Positions 1 through 9,561 of a stretch of 54,084 nt of DNA are shown piece by piece. How positions within the stretch are numbered: the first letter of the stretch is position 1; the number at the start of each line of letters is the position of its first letter. The translations under genes and the position numbers were made by a program. Under the pieces are notes generated by a model. The model did no database searches. It had not been told where the DNA came from and saw only the letters and a program-made list of their open reading frames with translations. Source of the DNA: Candidatus Rifleibacteriota bacterium (GTDB taxonomy: Bacteria > Muiribacteriota > Ozemobacteria > Ozemobacterales > Ozemobacteraceae); assembly GCA_015233565.1 (NCBI GenBank), contig JADFXM010000048.1, positions 1 to 54,084 of the forward strand. Direction: 5' to 3'.

Positions 1-2
1 TA

Positions 3-113
3 AATATTCTGAAGAAAGAGAGTTCAGCAAATTCTGGAATTAAAGCAAAACAATTGAAAGCGGGTTGGGATGAAAACTATTTGCAGAAACTACTCTTCCA
101 GTCTGAAAATTAA
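3..113 (+). CDS. C-terminal tail of an unidentified protein, cut by the window edge
   Basis: One plus-strand frame is open from the first bases to a TAA at 111-113 and encodes 36 residues rich in Lys and Ser, ending in QSEN. The other two plus frames hit stops early, so this is the only frame that could carry a gene in from the left. The fragment is too short to assign a family. It ends just before the inverted-repeat region that starts near position 116. It could be a chance open frame. Confidence 0.3.
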   Translation, partial: NILKKESSANSGIKAKQLKAGWDENYLQKLLFQSEN

Positions 114-127
114 GTGCGTCTGCCCTG

Positions 128-312
128 CACGGCAAACGCAAACCTGTTTACATCATCCAATCCTATTTTTCCAAATTATCGCAAGTTTCGGGTTGTTAAA
201 AAAGCTTTTTTTAAAAGAAGCAAATTTTGGCCGATTCTGAAATTAAGTTGAAGTTATGCCAAGATTGTCCTTTCCCTTTCCTGAACAAATATTTAAGTTT
301 GCGTTTGCCCTG
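128..312. repeat. Inverted-repeat-bounded intergenic segment, MITE-like
   Basis: The ends CACGGCAAACGCAAAC (128-143) and GTTTGCGTTTGCCCTG (297-312) are inverted repeats matching at 15 of 16 bases. A third related copy, GCGTCTGCCCTG, lies at 116-127 directly against the left end, so a local hairpin (116-139) can also form. The same terminal motif bounds the segment at 7739-7929. I see no target duplication and no gene inside. The shared ends suggest a small non-autonomous mobile element. Confidence 0.4.
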
Positions 313-511
313 CTGTAAACCCGTAGATGACATGGTGGATTAGCTCTTGCACGCGAATCTGCTTCAAATCAGAAGAAATTACCAAAAACTGAATAAATCT
401 ACTGATACTTGGTAAAATCCTATGCTATGAACACCCCAAAAACTGATATCAGATAAAATTCCGGATCTCAGGAAGTCAGAGATTTCAGACAAATTTAGAA
501 AAAAACGGGAT

Positions 512-540
512 TTGACATACGAAATTGAACATGCTAAATT
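512..540 (+). promoter_or_regulatory. Sigma-70-type promoter upstream of the peptidase remnant
   Basis: A perfect -35 box TTGACA (512-517) is followed after 17 bases by TAAATT (535-540), which matches four of six consensus positions. It points at the gene starting at 676 and would give a leader of about 130 bases. The stretch 313-511 between the repeat and this promoter shows no gene or clear structure. Confidence 0.4.
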
Positions 541-675
541 CGATGAGGGGGGGCAAATTCTTGTCCAGTTCGCAATGATTGCGCCTAAATTGTTTCAAAG
601 CCGAAGGTTAATCGATAATTCCCAAAGATGCAGGCAAACCCCATTTGTTCTTAGAGAAATTTTCATGGAGGCAAA

Positions 676-1539
676 ATGAAACCATTATTTTTCGCCATGA
701 TTGTGAGTATCATTTTCCTGAGCCCTTGCTGCATTGCCGAGGAAAAAACAGCATCGATCTCCGTCGGTCTTTCTAGCGATGATCCATACAATTGGTTGGA
801 GGATGTTGCCGGCGACAAAGCCCTGACTTGGGTTCGGGAGCGAAACGCCGAGACTGCCAAAGAGCTTGAGGAAAGTGAATCCTTCAAGACCTTACAAGCT
901 ATTATCCTCAAGATTCTAGTCTCGGATGAGAAGATTCCAATTGTAAAAAAAGCTGGGGCCTACTATTACAACTTTTGGCGCGATGCCCTTAATTCCCGGG
1001 GAGTGTCGCGACGTACTACGTTAGAAGAATATCGCAAGGCAGACCCAAAATGGGAGAAAGTTTTGGATGATGTAAAGAACCGTCTGTATGTTTTGACTCC
1101 GGGGAAAGGTGGGAGCAATGGTGGACTGCTGGTCGGAAACATGCTTATTCAGTATCTACACCTTCAGGGCGCGGTCGTATGCTCGGCGCCATTGCTGGAT
1201 ATGAAGCGTTATTCGCATCTGTTGGCAGGGGCTTCCTGGATGGAAGAATACGGTGATCCTGACAAATCAGACGAATGGGAATACATAAAGACATTTTCGC
1301 CTTACCAGCTGGTTAAGAGCGGTGCGAAATATCCACCGGTGTTGTTCATGATTACCACACGTGACGACCGGGTGCATCCTTCGCATGCGCGTAAGATGAT
1401 GGCAAATATGCGAGACTTGAGCTACGATGTCAATTATTTTGAAAATATTGAAGGTGGTCATGGAACCGCTGCGGATAATCATCAAACCTCCCATTTATGG
1501 GCGCTTGCGTTTGCCTTCCTTCAACAGAAGCTAAAGTAA
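676..1539 (+). pseudogene. Prolyl oligopeptidase (S9A) with a large in-frame internal deletion
   Basis: The 287-residue product has a signal peptide (about 1-22), the N-terminal S9A segment (DDPYNWLED and onward, about 35-130), and then jumps straight into the end of the catalytic domain. The nucleophile motif GGSNGG is at 145-150 (Ser147), the acid in DDRVHPSHARK (Asp230 or 231) and the base in GGHGTAADN (His262). Family members are about 700 residues, so roughly 400 residues are missing, covering the beta-propeller and the first part of the hydrolase fold, without loss of frame. The start has a good ribosome site (GGAGG). Two sampled 60-base lines are 50-55% G+C against about 35% in a neighbouring gene, suggesting transfer. 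All three catalytic residues survive, but without the oxyanion and core strands it is probably inactive. Confidence 0.7.
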
Positions 1540-1751
1540 CAATTCTCTTCGCCTCCTAGAAGTGATGTGGTTCAAAAAAATGTAATGCAACTTAACTGTG
1601 ATTCTATTTTCCTCTGGCCGTAAAATTCAAAAAATGAAAAACCAGGAGTCGAAAAAATTCCGGGCTCTCCAAACTTTACCCTTTCAACCGTTCTCAACAT
1701 TAATAGCAATGTGGGGTGAGGGGAAATATTGGTGAAAAGGTTTTTGGAGTA

Positions 1752-4658
1752 ATGCAGGTTGCTGATAAGATTTCCGGTATGAAACAGGGACTTTTTGTTT
1801 GTTATTCCAGGTGGATTGGAATCTGTCTGGTGTTTTTTGCTCTCCCCCTTTTGTTACTATCAATCGGTTTGGGGAGAAATTGGAGGAGGGTTGAAACTAA
1901 TTCATACAATTCAGCTTTTAATTATCTTGATAAACGTATTCTTCATATAAAACGTTTTGAGAAAGCTGAGTATTTTTTTGCTACCATTTTAAAATTGGCT
2001 TTTCAAAAAGCAGAACAAAGCAAAGATTTTCACAGGACACTTAAGAAATATTTGACTGAACTGAAACACAATTTCCCTGGAATTTTTCATTTTTATGTTA
2101 CAACTCCGGACAATGAAATATTTTATGACCTTTCAGACTCTAATGTTCCAAAAACTATCCTGAAAAAGCTTTCTGGTGCTTTTTCAAATTCTTCTGATTT
2201 TTCAGATAATCTAAAAGCTTCATGGGGTGTTCTTAAAGGTTTTATAGGCAATATTGCTGATTTTGAGCAGATAACGAAACCACTTTCAAATTGTATTGAA
2301 GTTTCGTCTGATAATCCAAAAAGATGGTTTTTCTGGCAAATAGGAAAATATGGAAAATTATTTGTACATATCGACCACAACAAGTCATGGTCAATAATTC
2401 CTATTAATTATTTATGTAAAAACTTGAACAAAAAAACAACAAAGACCAATTTCCGACTTGATTTTTATGAATATGGGACAGCCTCTTTGGCAAGTTTATT
2501 TCCAGAAAGAGTAAAAAAATTTATTAAAACGTCAATGCACCAAGTTTCTGATGATTCTGGGCTGTATGTTTTTCAAAATATTGGGGTCAATGCAATATTG
2601 CAAGCTTCTGTCCCGCTTTCAACTCTCGAAAATCGTCACTTGCACAGAATTGTTCTATTTTTGTTTGTTACTGTTGTTTTTTCGTATCTTTGTCTGAAGA
2701 CTTTTCAAGTGATGATTTTAGGAACTTCTTTTCGAATCCCAATTGCATTACGTACTAATATACTATTTCTCTTTGTCGCAATGGCCCCGTTAACTTTGAC
2801 TATTCTTTCCGCATGGGATTATCTACAAAGTTTTTATGATGCTCGAAATCGAGAATTTCAGTCAGTTTCAGAGGAGACCCTTCGATCAATTGACCTCAGA
2901 TTTCCAAAAATGCTAAAAAAGATTGAAAATCTTCTTGGAAGAATAGCTAAATCCTCTGATTATTCAAATTCCTCAGAGCGAAAAATAGTCACAAGAAGAT
3001 TGAAAAAACTGGCTGAATTGGTCCCCATAGAAGACTGTTATATTGTTGCCTCTGATGGCTCAATAATATGGAGTCTCAAAACGCCAGATGAAAAAAGTCG
3101 ACAATTTAGATCAGTTACTAGAGTGCTTTGCCCCGATCTTCTCAGGGCCTTTAATCGGTCTGATGCTTCTTTCGGCGTTGTAAAGTCAAATAACCCGCAG
3201 GATTTCAAGAATTCCGCACTTGATGAAAAGGCTGCAGCAGATTTTGCTGACTCATTGGGGAAAATGAAGGAATTCTGGTATCTTTCAAAAAAGAAAACTT
3301 TTGTGTGGCAGTATCCTTTTTTAAGAGAAAAAAACAACTTATCTGAATTTATGTTTGTCTTACACTTTAACCTGGATTTACTAGAGGAGTTGTTTTTCAC
3401 GCGATATTTGAAAAAGCGACCCCTGAAAATTAATCACACTGCTATTATGTGTAATCGTAGCTCTGGCTTGCAGATCATTTCGGGTAATGTTAGCAAATCG
3501 CATAAGTACGAATACTTTCTCAACGCATTGTCTGTTTTCCAAAACGAAGCTTTTGAAGTTTTTCCGCAAAGAAATGGAGTAAATTGGCTTGTGATGTCCG
3601 TTCCTTCAAAGGAATTTGAAAATGTTTACTTTGCCGCAATTCTTTCTGATGAATTTATCCGAAAGGAGCAAACCAAAACGGCAGCGATTATAGCGTTTTG
3701 TGTTTTTCTTTACACTTCTATAAGTCTTTATTTCAGCTTTCTTCTTTCCAAAGATTTGTTCGAACCGATTGCCAATATTTCAAATGGCGTTAAAGCAATT
3801 TCACTCCATGCTTTCAGGCACCGAATTCCTATTGAAGAACATAAGGATGAATTTCTTGAACTTTCAAAAACTTTCAATGGAGTTTTGGAAAGTCTTGAAG
3901 ATCTTGAACTGGGAAGAATTGTACAAGAAAGTATTTTCCCCGAATCCACTATTCGTTCGAAGGAATTTGAAGTTTTTGGACATTCTTTTCCAGCAACGCA
4001 GCTTGGGGGAGATTACTTTGATTTAAGACAGTTTCCAGATGGGCGTCTTCTGATAATGATTGCCGATGTTTCTGGACATGGAGTTCCCGCTGGGTTAATA
4101 ATGGCAATGGTTCGCGCGCTTACGGATGCTAGTCTATTTCAAAATCGTTTCGATTTAATTTCCTTGAAGCCCGAAACAATTTTGAGTTTTATTCAAGAAT
4201 TTCTTTTCACAAAACTCGTTAATTGCCACAACACACTTTGTTGTTTTGTAGCAATTGTTGATCCGGAGGCCAAAGGATTTTATTTCGCCAACGCCGGGCA
4301 TTGCAAGCCGCTTTTGTTCAACATCAGCGGAATTGCTCGTACAATTTCGGTTCCTTTTTCTAAGCCGCTGGAGTTGGGAAGACAACCTTCTCTTGGTTTG
4401 GGATTTCAAAAATTGGAACCAGAGGATTTGATTTTATTTTATACAAATGGAATTACCAACTCAAAGAGCCCTAATGCACAAAACCCTGATTTGGACTTCC
4501 TTCTCTCAGTAACTTCTGGATTGAATCACAACCTATCTGATTCAATAGCAAAAATAATGGCTTGTTTCAAACGCTTTACAGAAAATAAACCCCAGGAAGA
4601 CGATATTACTCTTATTTTGCTTGGAAGGGGAGAGGATCCAAGTGAAAACAACAAATAG
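1752..4658 (+). CDS. Membrane sensor PP2C/SpoIIE-type phosphatase with HAMP domain (copy 1)
   Basis: A protein of about 968 residues. Membrane segments lie at about 21-40, 299-319, 335-354 and 641-663. They enclose two large, apparently extracytoplasmic regions of unrecognised fold. A HAMP linker (about 665-718) and a PP2C phosphatase domain (about 723-958) follow. Visible phosphatase motifs are LGGDYFD (751-757), ADVSGHG (771-777), NAGH and QEDDIT. The usual TDG metal-ligand motif reads TNG, with Asn899 in place of Asp. Family members dephosphorylate Ser/Thr of anti-anti-sigma-like partners in response to a sensed signal; no such partner is encoded nearby. The start is uncertain: an ATG at 1752 has GGAG very close, an in-frame GTG lies at 1716, and ATG 1779 best matches the paralogue's N-terminus. 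It overlaps copy 2 by 17 bases. Confidence 0.85.
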   Translation: MQVADKISGMKQGLFVCYSRWIGICLVFFALPLLLLSIGLGRNWRRVETNSYNSAFNYLDKRILHIKRFEKAEYFFATILKLAFQKAEQSKDFHRTLKKYLTELKHNFPGIFHFYVTTPDNEIFYDLSDSNVPKTILKKLSGAFSNSSDFSDNLKASWGVLKGFIGNIADFEQITKPLSNCIEVSSDNPKRWFFWQIGKYGKLFVHIDHNKSWSIIPINYLCKNLNKKTTKTNFRLDFYEYGTASLASLFPERVKKFIKTSMHQVSDDSGLYVFQNIGVNAILQASVPLSTLENRHLHRIVLFLFVTVVFSYLCLKTFQVMILGTSFRIPIALRTNILFLFVAMAPLTLTILSAWDYLQSFYDARNREFQSVSEETLRSIDLRFPKMLKKIENLLGRIAKSSDYSNSSERKIVTRRLKKLAELVPIEDCYIVASDGSIIWSLKTPDEKSRQFRSVTRVLCPDLLRAFNRSDASFGVVKSNNPQDFKNSALDEKAAADFADSLGKMKEFWYLSKKKTFVWQYPFLREKNNLSEFMFVLHFNLDLLEELFFTRYLKKRPLKINHTAIMCNRSSGLQIISGNVSKSHKYEYFLNALSVFQNEAFEVFPQRNGVNWLVMSVPSKEFENVYFAAILSDEFIRKEQTKTAAIIAFCVFLYTSISLYFSFLLSKDLFEPIANISNGVKAISLHAFRHRIPIEEHKDEFLELSKTFNGVLESLEDLELGRIVQESIFPESTIRSKEFEVFGHSFPATQLGGDYFDLRQFPDGRLLIMIADVSGHGVPAGLIMAMVRALTDASLFQNRFDLISLKPETILSFIQEFLFTKLVNCHNTLCCFVAIVDPEAKGFYFANAGHCKPLLFNISGIARTISVPFSKPLELGRQPSLGLGFQKLEPEDLILFYTNGITNSKSPNAQNPDLDFLLSVTSGLNHNLSDSIAKIMACFKRFTENKPQEDDITLILLGRGEDPSENNK

Positions 4659-7497
4659 TAGACAGCTTTTATTGGGTGGCATCTTCTGCGTTGTTTTCTT
4701 TGGATTGCCTCTTTTTCTTATTTGGATCGCAATTGCAAACCATGTGGAATATTTGGAAACTACTGAGAAAAGAAATACAGCGGAAAGGTTTGAAAAGCTA
4801 AAATCCAGTCTTCAAAACCCAATGCCCCCCAAAGATTTTTTTAAAACCTTGCTTAGTGAATGTTGCCGTAAAATTTCCGAATCATCAGATCCGAAAAAAA
4901 AGATTGAAAAGTGGGTCTCAGTTATTAACCGGCGGTTTCCGGACATCTTTTCGATTTTTGCGATAAACTCTAAACTGGAATTTTTATTCCCTGAAATCGC
5001 TTCGAGGAGTGAGATTGCAAGTGCGACGATTTTGTACAACGTTTTGATGAAGAGCAATTTTGTACCGTCTGACAAAAAAAGACAGTTTTTCCTTGAGGAA
5101 TGGGATAAAATAAAAGATTTCATTGGAAAATATGCTCGCCCAAATGAAATAGATAAAAATATTTTAATAGATGTAGGGGGTTGTGATAAAAATCGCTATT
5201 TTTATTCTTTTGTTGACGAAAAAATCGCTTTTTTTGTGCGGCTGAATAAAACCATTAACTGGAATCAGCTTCCTTTACTAGATTCCATAATTTTTTTTAA
5301 CCGACGCTTTGCCCGGAAGAAAATTGAGGCAACATTAATTCCTGATGAATTGGCAAAAATATCTGACCCTGCCCTTCGATCGGCCGTGAATGCTTATTCC
5401 AGCTCAGAGAAAGGTTTGATCGAGCGGGGAGGAAAATTATTCCATTTTTTCGAGACTTCTTCGGGCGAACTTTTGAAAATTTCCTGCCCTTCGCTACAAA
5501 AATCTTCAAATCTGCTTTCTTTTTTTTACATTCTTTTTTATACCATCTTCTTGGCTCTTAGTACGGGATTCTTCTTATTCTCTGTAATTAAAGGGAATAC
5601 ATTCAAATCGAGTCTAAAATTACGAATTTCAGTACTTTTTATTTTTGCAAGTGTACTCCCTCTCCTTGCAATTGCCGCCTCATGTCAGAATTATCTTGAA
5701 TGGCGTAATGAAGAACGCCTAATAAAGTCCTATTCAAAGTTAAAACAGTATCTTTATGCAATTGAAAGTGGATTCCCTTGGTTTCTGGGGTCTTTTGAAA
5801 GGCATTTGGGTAAAATTTTCAAAAAAAGCGATTGTGATTCACCAGAATCTAAACAAATGTTAGTTGATAAAATCCTTAATATAAAAAAACTTTTTGATGA
5901 TGGATCGGGATTTGGCGCGCGAATAATTGACGAAAAAGGTAAAATTATTTGGGAATTAGAGGTGGGCGCAAAAAACAATCCTTTGGACAACGTTTTGGGA
6001 AAACTTTGTTCCTATGAATTATCAAATTTGAACAATGAAAAAGGAAGCTTTGTTGAACAGTTTCTTGTTTCTTTTATTGAGTCGATATCTTCATCAGGAA
6101 ATTTTGTGACTGAAGTAAGCAGGAATTTAGGGAAAGTTATTTGTCTAAAAATTGACGATGCAGAAAAATGGTCGATTTTCCTCCCGATTTTTTCCAAAAC
6201 CGGTCGAGCAACTCATATTATTTTGCTGGTAATGTCAAAAGGGGATTTTAACCTTGTTTATCTGAAGAAACGTTTGAGAAAATCCTATTTTAACTTTTAC
6301 GATTCGTTCTGCGTAAGTCAGAATGCAAGGGGTTTTCCTAATAACTTTCCAAAAAGAAAATTCTCAAAAGGGATAGAACTATTTTTTAAAGGGCTTTCCG
6401 GTTCAAGAAGTTTTACAACCAGGCAAATTCCAGACCAGGGGGGATTATTGTTGGCTGGAATTCTTAGCCGAGAATTGCTCGGCCGGAACATTGTAGTAGC
6501 TCTACCGGATTGTTTCCTCAAACGGGAAAAATCTTCGGACAAAAATCGCCTGATTCTTTTCGGAACTTTATGTGTTTGTTTGGCAATTTTCATTGGTTAT
6601 ATTTTAACGAGACGAATATTAACTCCATTGGAGAATCTAACCATCGGAGTAAAAGCCATAGGCAATCGTAACTTCGCACTACGTCTTCCGTGTGATAATT
6701 CAGATGAACTCCAGGAGATAGCTTTAACATTCAATTCTGCAATGGAGGGAATGGCTGATCTTGAAGTGGGAAGAATTGTTCAGGAAAATCTTTTTCCTCA
6801 CAATGAAACATTGATCGGTAACTTCTCAATTTATGGAGAAACGAGGTCTGCCAGCTGTTTGGGAGGTGATTATTTTGACATTATCTCTTTGGATGAAACA
6901 CATGCGCTTATCATTATCGGGGATGTTACTGGTCACGGTCTGGGGGCAGCTCTCATTATGGCTATGGCAAAAGCCATTGTAGGCCCATTTCTGAAGCTTT
7001 GCAGTGACGCAGGGAAATTTCCTCAGCCTATAGAAATGCAGGAGTATTTGGCTCAGGCAATGTTTCGAAACTTGAAGTCCAAACGTATGATGACGCTCAT
7101 GATCGCATTGCTGGACACAAACCTGGAAACATTGTTTATTTCGAATGCAGGACATAATTTCCCCTGCCTGTTTCGAAAAAATAATCCACCCAAGATTGTT
7201 CAACTTAACGATTCCCTACCTCAATCGAACAGAAAACGCTCGACTTTTAGGAATAACGAACTGAAGCTTCAGAGCGGAGACAGGGTTTTGTTTTATACAG
7301 ACGGATTGGTTGAAGCAAAAGATACTCAAAATCAAGTGCTTGGTTATGAAAAAACCTTTCAAAACCTTGCCGAATTTCATGGGAAAAACGCGAAACAAAC
7401 TTTTGATTTAATAAACCATTGGCACAAATCCATGGTGAAAGAAGAGCCACAGGAAGACGACATTACAATGATAATGCTTCAAAAAAGGGATATCTAA
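4642..7497 (+). CDS. Membrane sensor PP2C/SpoIIE-type phosphatase with HAMP domain (copy 2)
   Basis: A 951-residue paralogue of the preceding gene with the same order: N-terminal membrane helix, large sensory region, paired helices, second sensory region, helix, HAMP, PP2C. All phosphatase motifs look intact: LGGDYFD, GDVTGHG, NAGH, YTDG (Asp887) and QEDDIT. The GTG start at 4642 is chosen because AGGGGAGAGG lies six bases upstream, inside the end of copy 1; an in-frame TTG at 4621 has no such site. The 17-base overlap indicates translational coupling, so the two proteins are probably made together. The sensory halves are strongly diverged between the copies, which suggests different ligands or a heteromeric sensor. 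I infer partner-switching signalling from the family. Confidence 0.88.
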   Translation: MKTTNSRQLLLGGIFCVVFFGLPLFLIWIAIANHVEYLETTEKRNTAERFEKLKSSLQNPMPPKDFFKTLLSECCRKISESSDPKKKIEKWVSVINRRFPDIFSIFAINSKLEFLFPEIASRSEIASATILYNVLMKSNFVPSDKKRQFFLEEWDKIKDFIGKYARPNEIDKNILIDVGGCDKNRYFYSFVDEKIAFFVRLNKTINWNQLPLLDSIIFFNRRFARKKIEATLIPDELAKISDPALRSAVNAYSSSEKGLIERGGKLFHFFETSSGELLKISCPSLQKSSNLLSFFYILFYTIFLALSTGFFLFSVIKGNTFKSSLKLRISVLFIFASVLPLLAIAASCQNYLEWRNEERLIKSYSKLKQYLYAIESGFPWFLGSFERHLGKIFKKSDCDSPESKQMLVDKILNIKKLFDDGSGFGARIIDEKGKIIWELEVGAKNNPLDNVLGKLCSYELSNLNNEKGSFVEQFLVSFIESISSSGNFVTEVSRNLGKVICLKIDDAEKWSIFLPIFSKTGRATHIILLVMSKGDFNLVYLKKRLRKSYFNFYDSFCVSQNARGFPNNFPKRKFSKGIELFFKGLSGSRSFTTRQIPDQGGLLLAGILSRELLGRNIVVALPDCFLKREKSSDKNRLILFGTLCVCLAIFIGYILTRRILTPLENLTIGVKAIGNRNFALRLPCDNSDELQEIALTFNSAMEGMADLEVGRIVQENLFPHNETLIGNFSIYGETRSASCLGGDYFDIISLDETHALIIIGDVTGHGLGAALIMAMAKAIVGPFLKLCSDAGKFPQPIEMQEYLAQAMFRNLKSKRMMTLMIALLDTNLETLFISNAGHNFPCLFRKNNPPKIVQLNDSLPQSNRKRSTFRNNELKLQSGDRVLFYTDGLVEAKDTQNQVLGYEKTFQNLAEFHGKNAKQTFDLINHWHKSMVKEEPQEDDITMIMLQKRDI

Positions 7498-7738
7498 GAA
7501 AGTCGAAAAGTATGGAAATTATTTTAAACACTTGCCTTTTCAATAATTCCTCTGTCCGGACATATTTGTTTTTCCGGTAAAATAGCATCAAGCTGAAATA
7601 AAAAAAGATCTGGCAATAAAACATGGTTATCAAATTTTCCACGAATTGTTTTTTCTTTAACTTAGTGTGTTAAAGATGATGGAAAGTTTAAGTGAAGATT
7701 TTCTAGAAAGAATTTTTTTTTGTTTTTCGTTCATGGGA

Positions 7739-7929
7739 CAGGGCAAACATACACTTTTTCAGCTGTTAATCAATCTTTAACGAGGTTGTCTGTTGATGCT
7801 ACTTTATGGGAAATTTCGTATAAAACACCCATTTTTTTTGAAGAAAATATGGGAAGAAAAATATGATTTATGGATCCGCTTTGAGGAGATTAATCGCATC
7901 AGATCAACAAATAGTAGGCGTTTGCCCTG
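7739..7929. repeat. MITE-like element with inverted ends and a 10-bp flanking duplication
   Basis: The ends CAGGGCAAAC (7739-7748) and GTTTGCCCTG (7920-7929) are perfect inverted repeats. The ten bases flanking each side, GTTCATGGGA (7729-7738) and GTTCATGGAA (7930-7939), are direct repeats matching at nine positions, as expected of a target duplication. The interior of about 170 bp has no gene. It shares the terminal motif with 128-312, though the interiors do not look alike. The rest of 7498-8055 holds only a weak CCGGA/TCCGG hairpin (7556-7577). Confidence 0.5.
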
Positions 7930-8055
7930 GTTCATGGAAAAAAATTCGTTTTGATACTGGAATCGAGTTAGAATTAGGGTTTCTGGTTCCGGAAAATTAA
8001 TTTCGGAAAATTTTGGAATTTTTAAAAGTAGATTAAAGGAAAGAAGGAGGAAATA

Positions 8056-8475
8056 ATGCCACCCAATAATTGTGTGCAAACCGTTTTGGTTGTTGATGAT
8101 AGCCCTGAATATCTGGAAATTCTTGAACCAGTCCTTTCAGAAGAATTCCGTCTTGTGGTTGCAAAAAGTGGAAAGACGGCTTTGGAAATGGTCGAATCGG
8201 ATCCTCCTGATTTGATTTTATTAGATATAATTATGCCAGAAATGAATGGATACGAAGTTTGTCGGAGGTTGAAAGAAAAGAAGGCCACTCAGGAGATTCC
8301 AATCATTTTTCTAACTGCCATGTCAGGTATGAATGATGAATGTAAAGGCCTTAAACTTGGCGCTATCGATTATATTTCCAAACCATTCGATTTGGATTTA
8401 GTGACCCAGAGAGTTCGAAATCATCTTGCTTTGCGAAAACACAACAGGACCTTCAAAATTATAAAACCAAGCTAA
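8056..8475 (+). CDS. Stand-alone response-regulator receiver protein
   Basis: A 139-residue single receiver domain. The acidic pocket is VVDD (Asp14-15), the phospho-acceptor is Asp57 in LLDIIMPEMNG, and the switch Thr87 and Lys109 (SKPF) are present. There is no output domain, so it would act through a partner protein, possibly the phosphatases encoded just upstream. The start has a strong ribosome site (GGAGG). No histidine kinase is seen in the window. The last 15 residues are a basic tail beyond the usual receiver end. Confidence 0.9.
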   Translation: MPPNNCVQTVLVVDDSPEYLEILEPVLSEEFRLVVAKSGKTALEMVESDPPDLILLDIIMPEMNGYEVCRRLKEKKATQEIPIIFLTAMSGMNDECKGLKLGAIDYISKPFDLDLVTQRVRNHLALRKHNRTFKIIKPS

Positions 8476-8559
8476 ACCTGTTTACTTCCTCTCCAAGTTA
8501 TTTTAAAATCGACATGAAAAAAATTTCTTCTTTACTCCTCTAAATCAAGTCTTACAAGA

Positions 8560-9330
8560 ATGTCAAATGAGAAAAAACAAATGACCGATTTGAAAGAAGC
8601 TCCAATTACTGAACATCTTGCTGAAATTAGATACAGAATTATCTTTTGTCTTGTGATTTTTTCCGTTTTTTTTCTGATTACCTGGTGTTGGGTTGAAAAA
8701 ATAACCGAATTGATTATCTATCCTTTGAAATCGGTTAAACCTGACATTAAACTTGCTGCACTTTCAATTACCGAGACTTTTTTTACTTCCATGAAAATTG
8801 CTTGTTATGCTGCTTTTGTACTTTCCTTGCCAGTATTTATATGGCAATTATGGAAATTTGTTGAACCGGGTTTGAAAAGGAAAGAAAAAACGATTGCGAA
8901 GTTTTTGTTGATTCCATCACTTTTTTGCTTCCTGGTTGGAGGCCTTTTTTGCTATTTTATTATTCTTCCCGTATCCATCGATTTTTTGATGACCTACATG
9001 GGAAATACGTTCATACCAGTGTTTTCGTTTTCCGGTTACGTTGATTTCTCCATTATTTTTCTGGTTATTATGGGTTTGATTTTCCAAGTTCCACTGCTGA
9101 TGGTTTTTTTGGATTTTGTTGGAATTTTTCCACTTGAAAAAATGGAAAAAAATCGGAGAGTCAATATTGTAATTGCCTTCATTCTGGGAGCAATTTTTTC
9201 TCCTCCCGATGCTTTTTCCCAGATCCTTGTTTCGGTTCCTTTGATTTTCCTAATAGAATTAGGTTTCCTATTGATTAAATTTTTTAGAAAAAAGATTCAT
9301 TTTTTTACAAATGTTAATGATGAAAGTTAA
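8560..9330 (+). CDS. tatC: Sec-independent protein translocase TatC
   Basis: A 256-residue integral membrane protein with the six-helix TatC pattern. It begins with the conserved EHLAEIR motif (18-24), and the cytoplasmic loop WQLWKFVEPGLKRKEK (95-110) corresponds to the region that binds twin-arginine signal peptides. TatC is the receptor of the Tat pathway, exporting folded proteins. No tatA or tatB is present in the window, so partners must be elsewhere. The conserved Glu in the FExP motif of well-studied TatC proteins is Gln here (FQVP). No strong ribosome site precedes ATG 8560; an in-frame ATG at 8581 would also leave the EHLAE motif intact. Confidence 0.93.
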   Translation: MSNEKKQMTDLKEAPITEHLAEIRYRIIFCLVIFSVFFLITWCWVEKITELIIYPLKSVKPDIKLAALSITETFFTSMKIACYAAFVLSLPVFIWQLWKFVEPGLKRKEKTIAKFLLIPSLFCFLVGGLFCYFIILPVSIDFLMTYMGNTFIPVFSFSGYVDFSIIFLVIMGLIFQVPLLMVFLDFVGIFPLEKMEKNRRVNIVIAFILGAIFSPPDAFSQILVSVPLIFLIELGFLLIKFFRKKIHFFTNVNDES

Positions 9331-9561
9331 ATAATCTATTATAATTGCTTCAAAATGAGGTATCATCTCAAAAATCGAGAGTAATCTATTTTGTGTTTTG
9401 CCTAGAAAATGAAGTACTAAGAATATTGCTTCAACTTAAAGAAAATGGTTTTGAAAAACAACAAAAGTGTTTTTTAAAAAGCGATTCGTGATGAAACTAG
9501 CTTTTTAAATATTGATGTGATCCGGAAGAAAGCGTTTCCATAAGAAAATCGGAGAAGAAAA

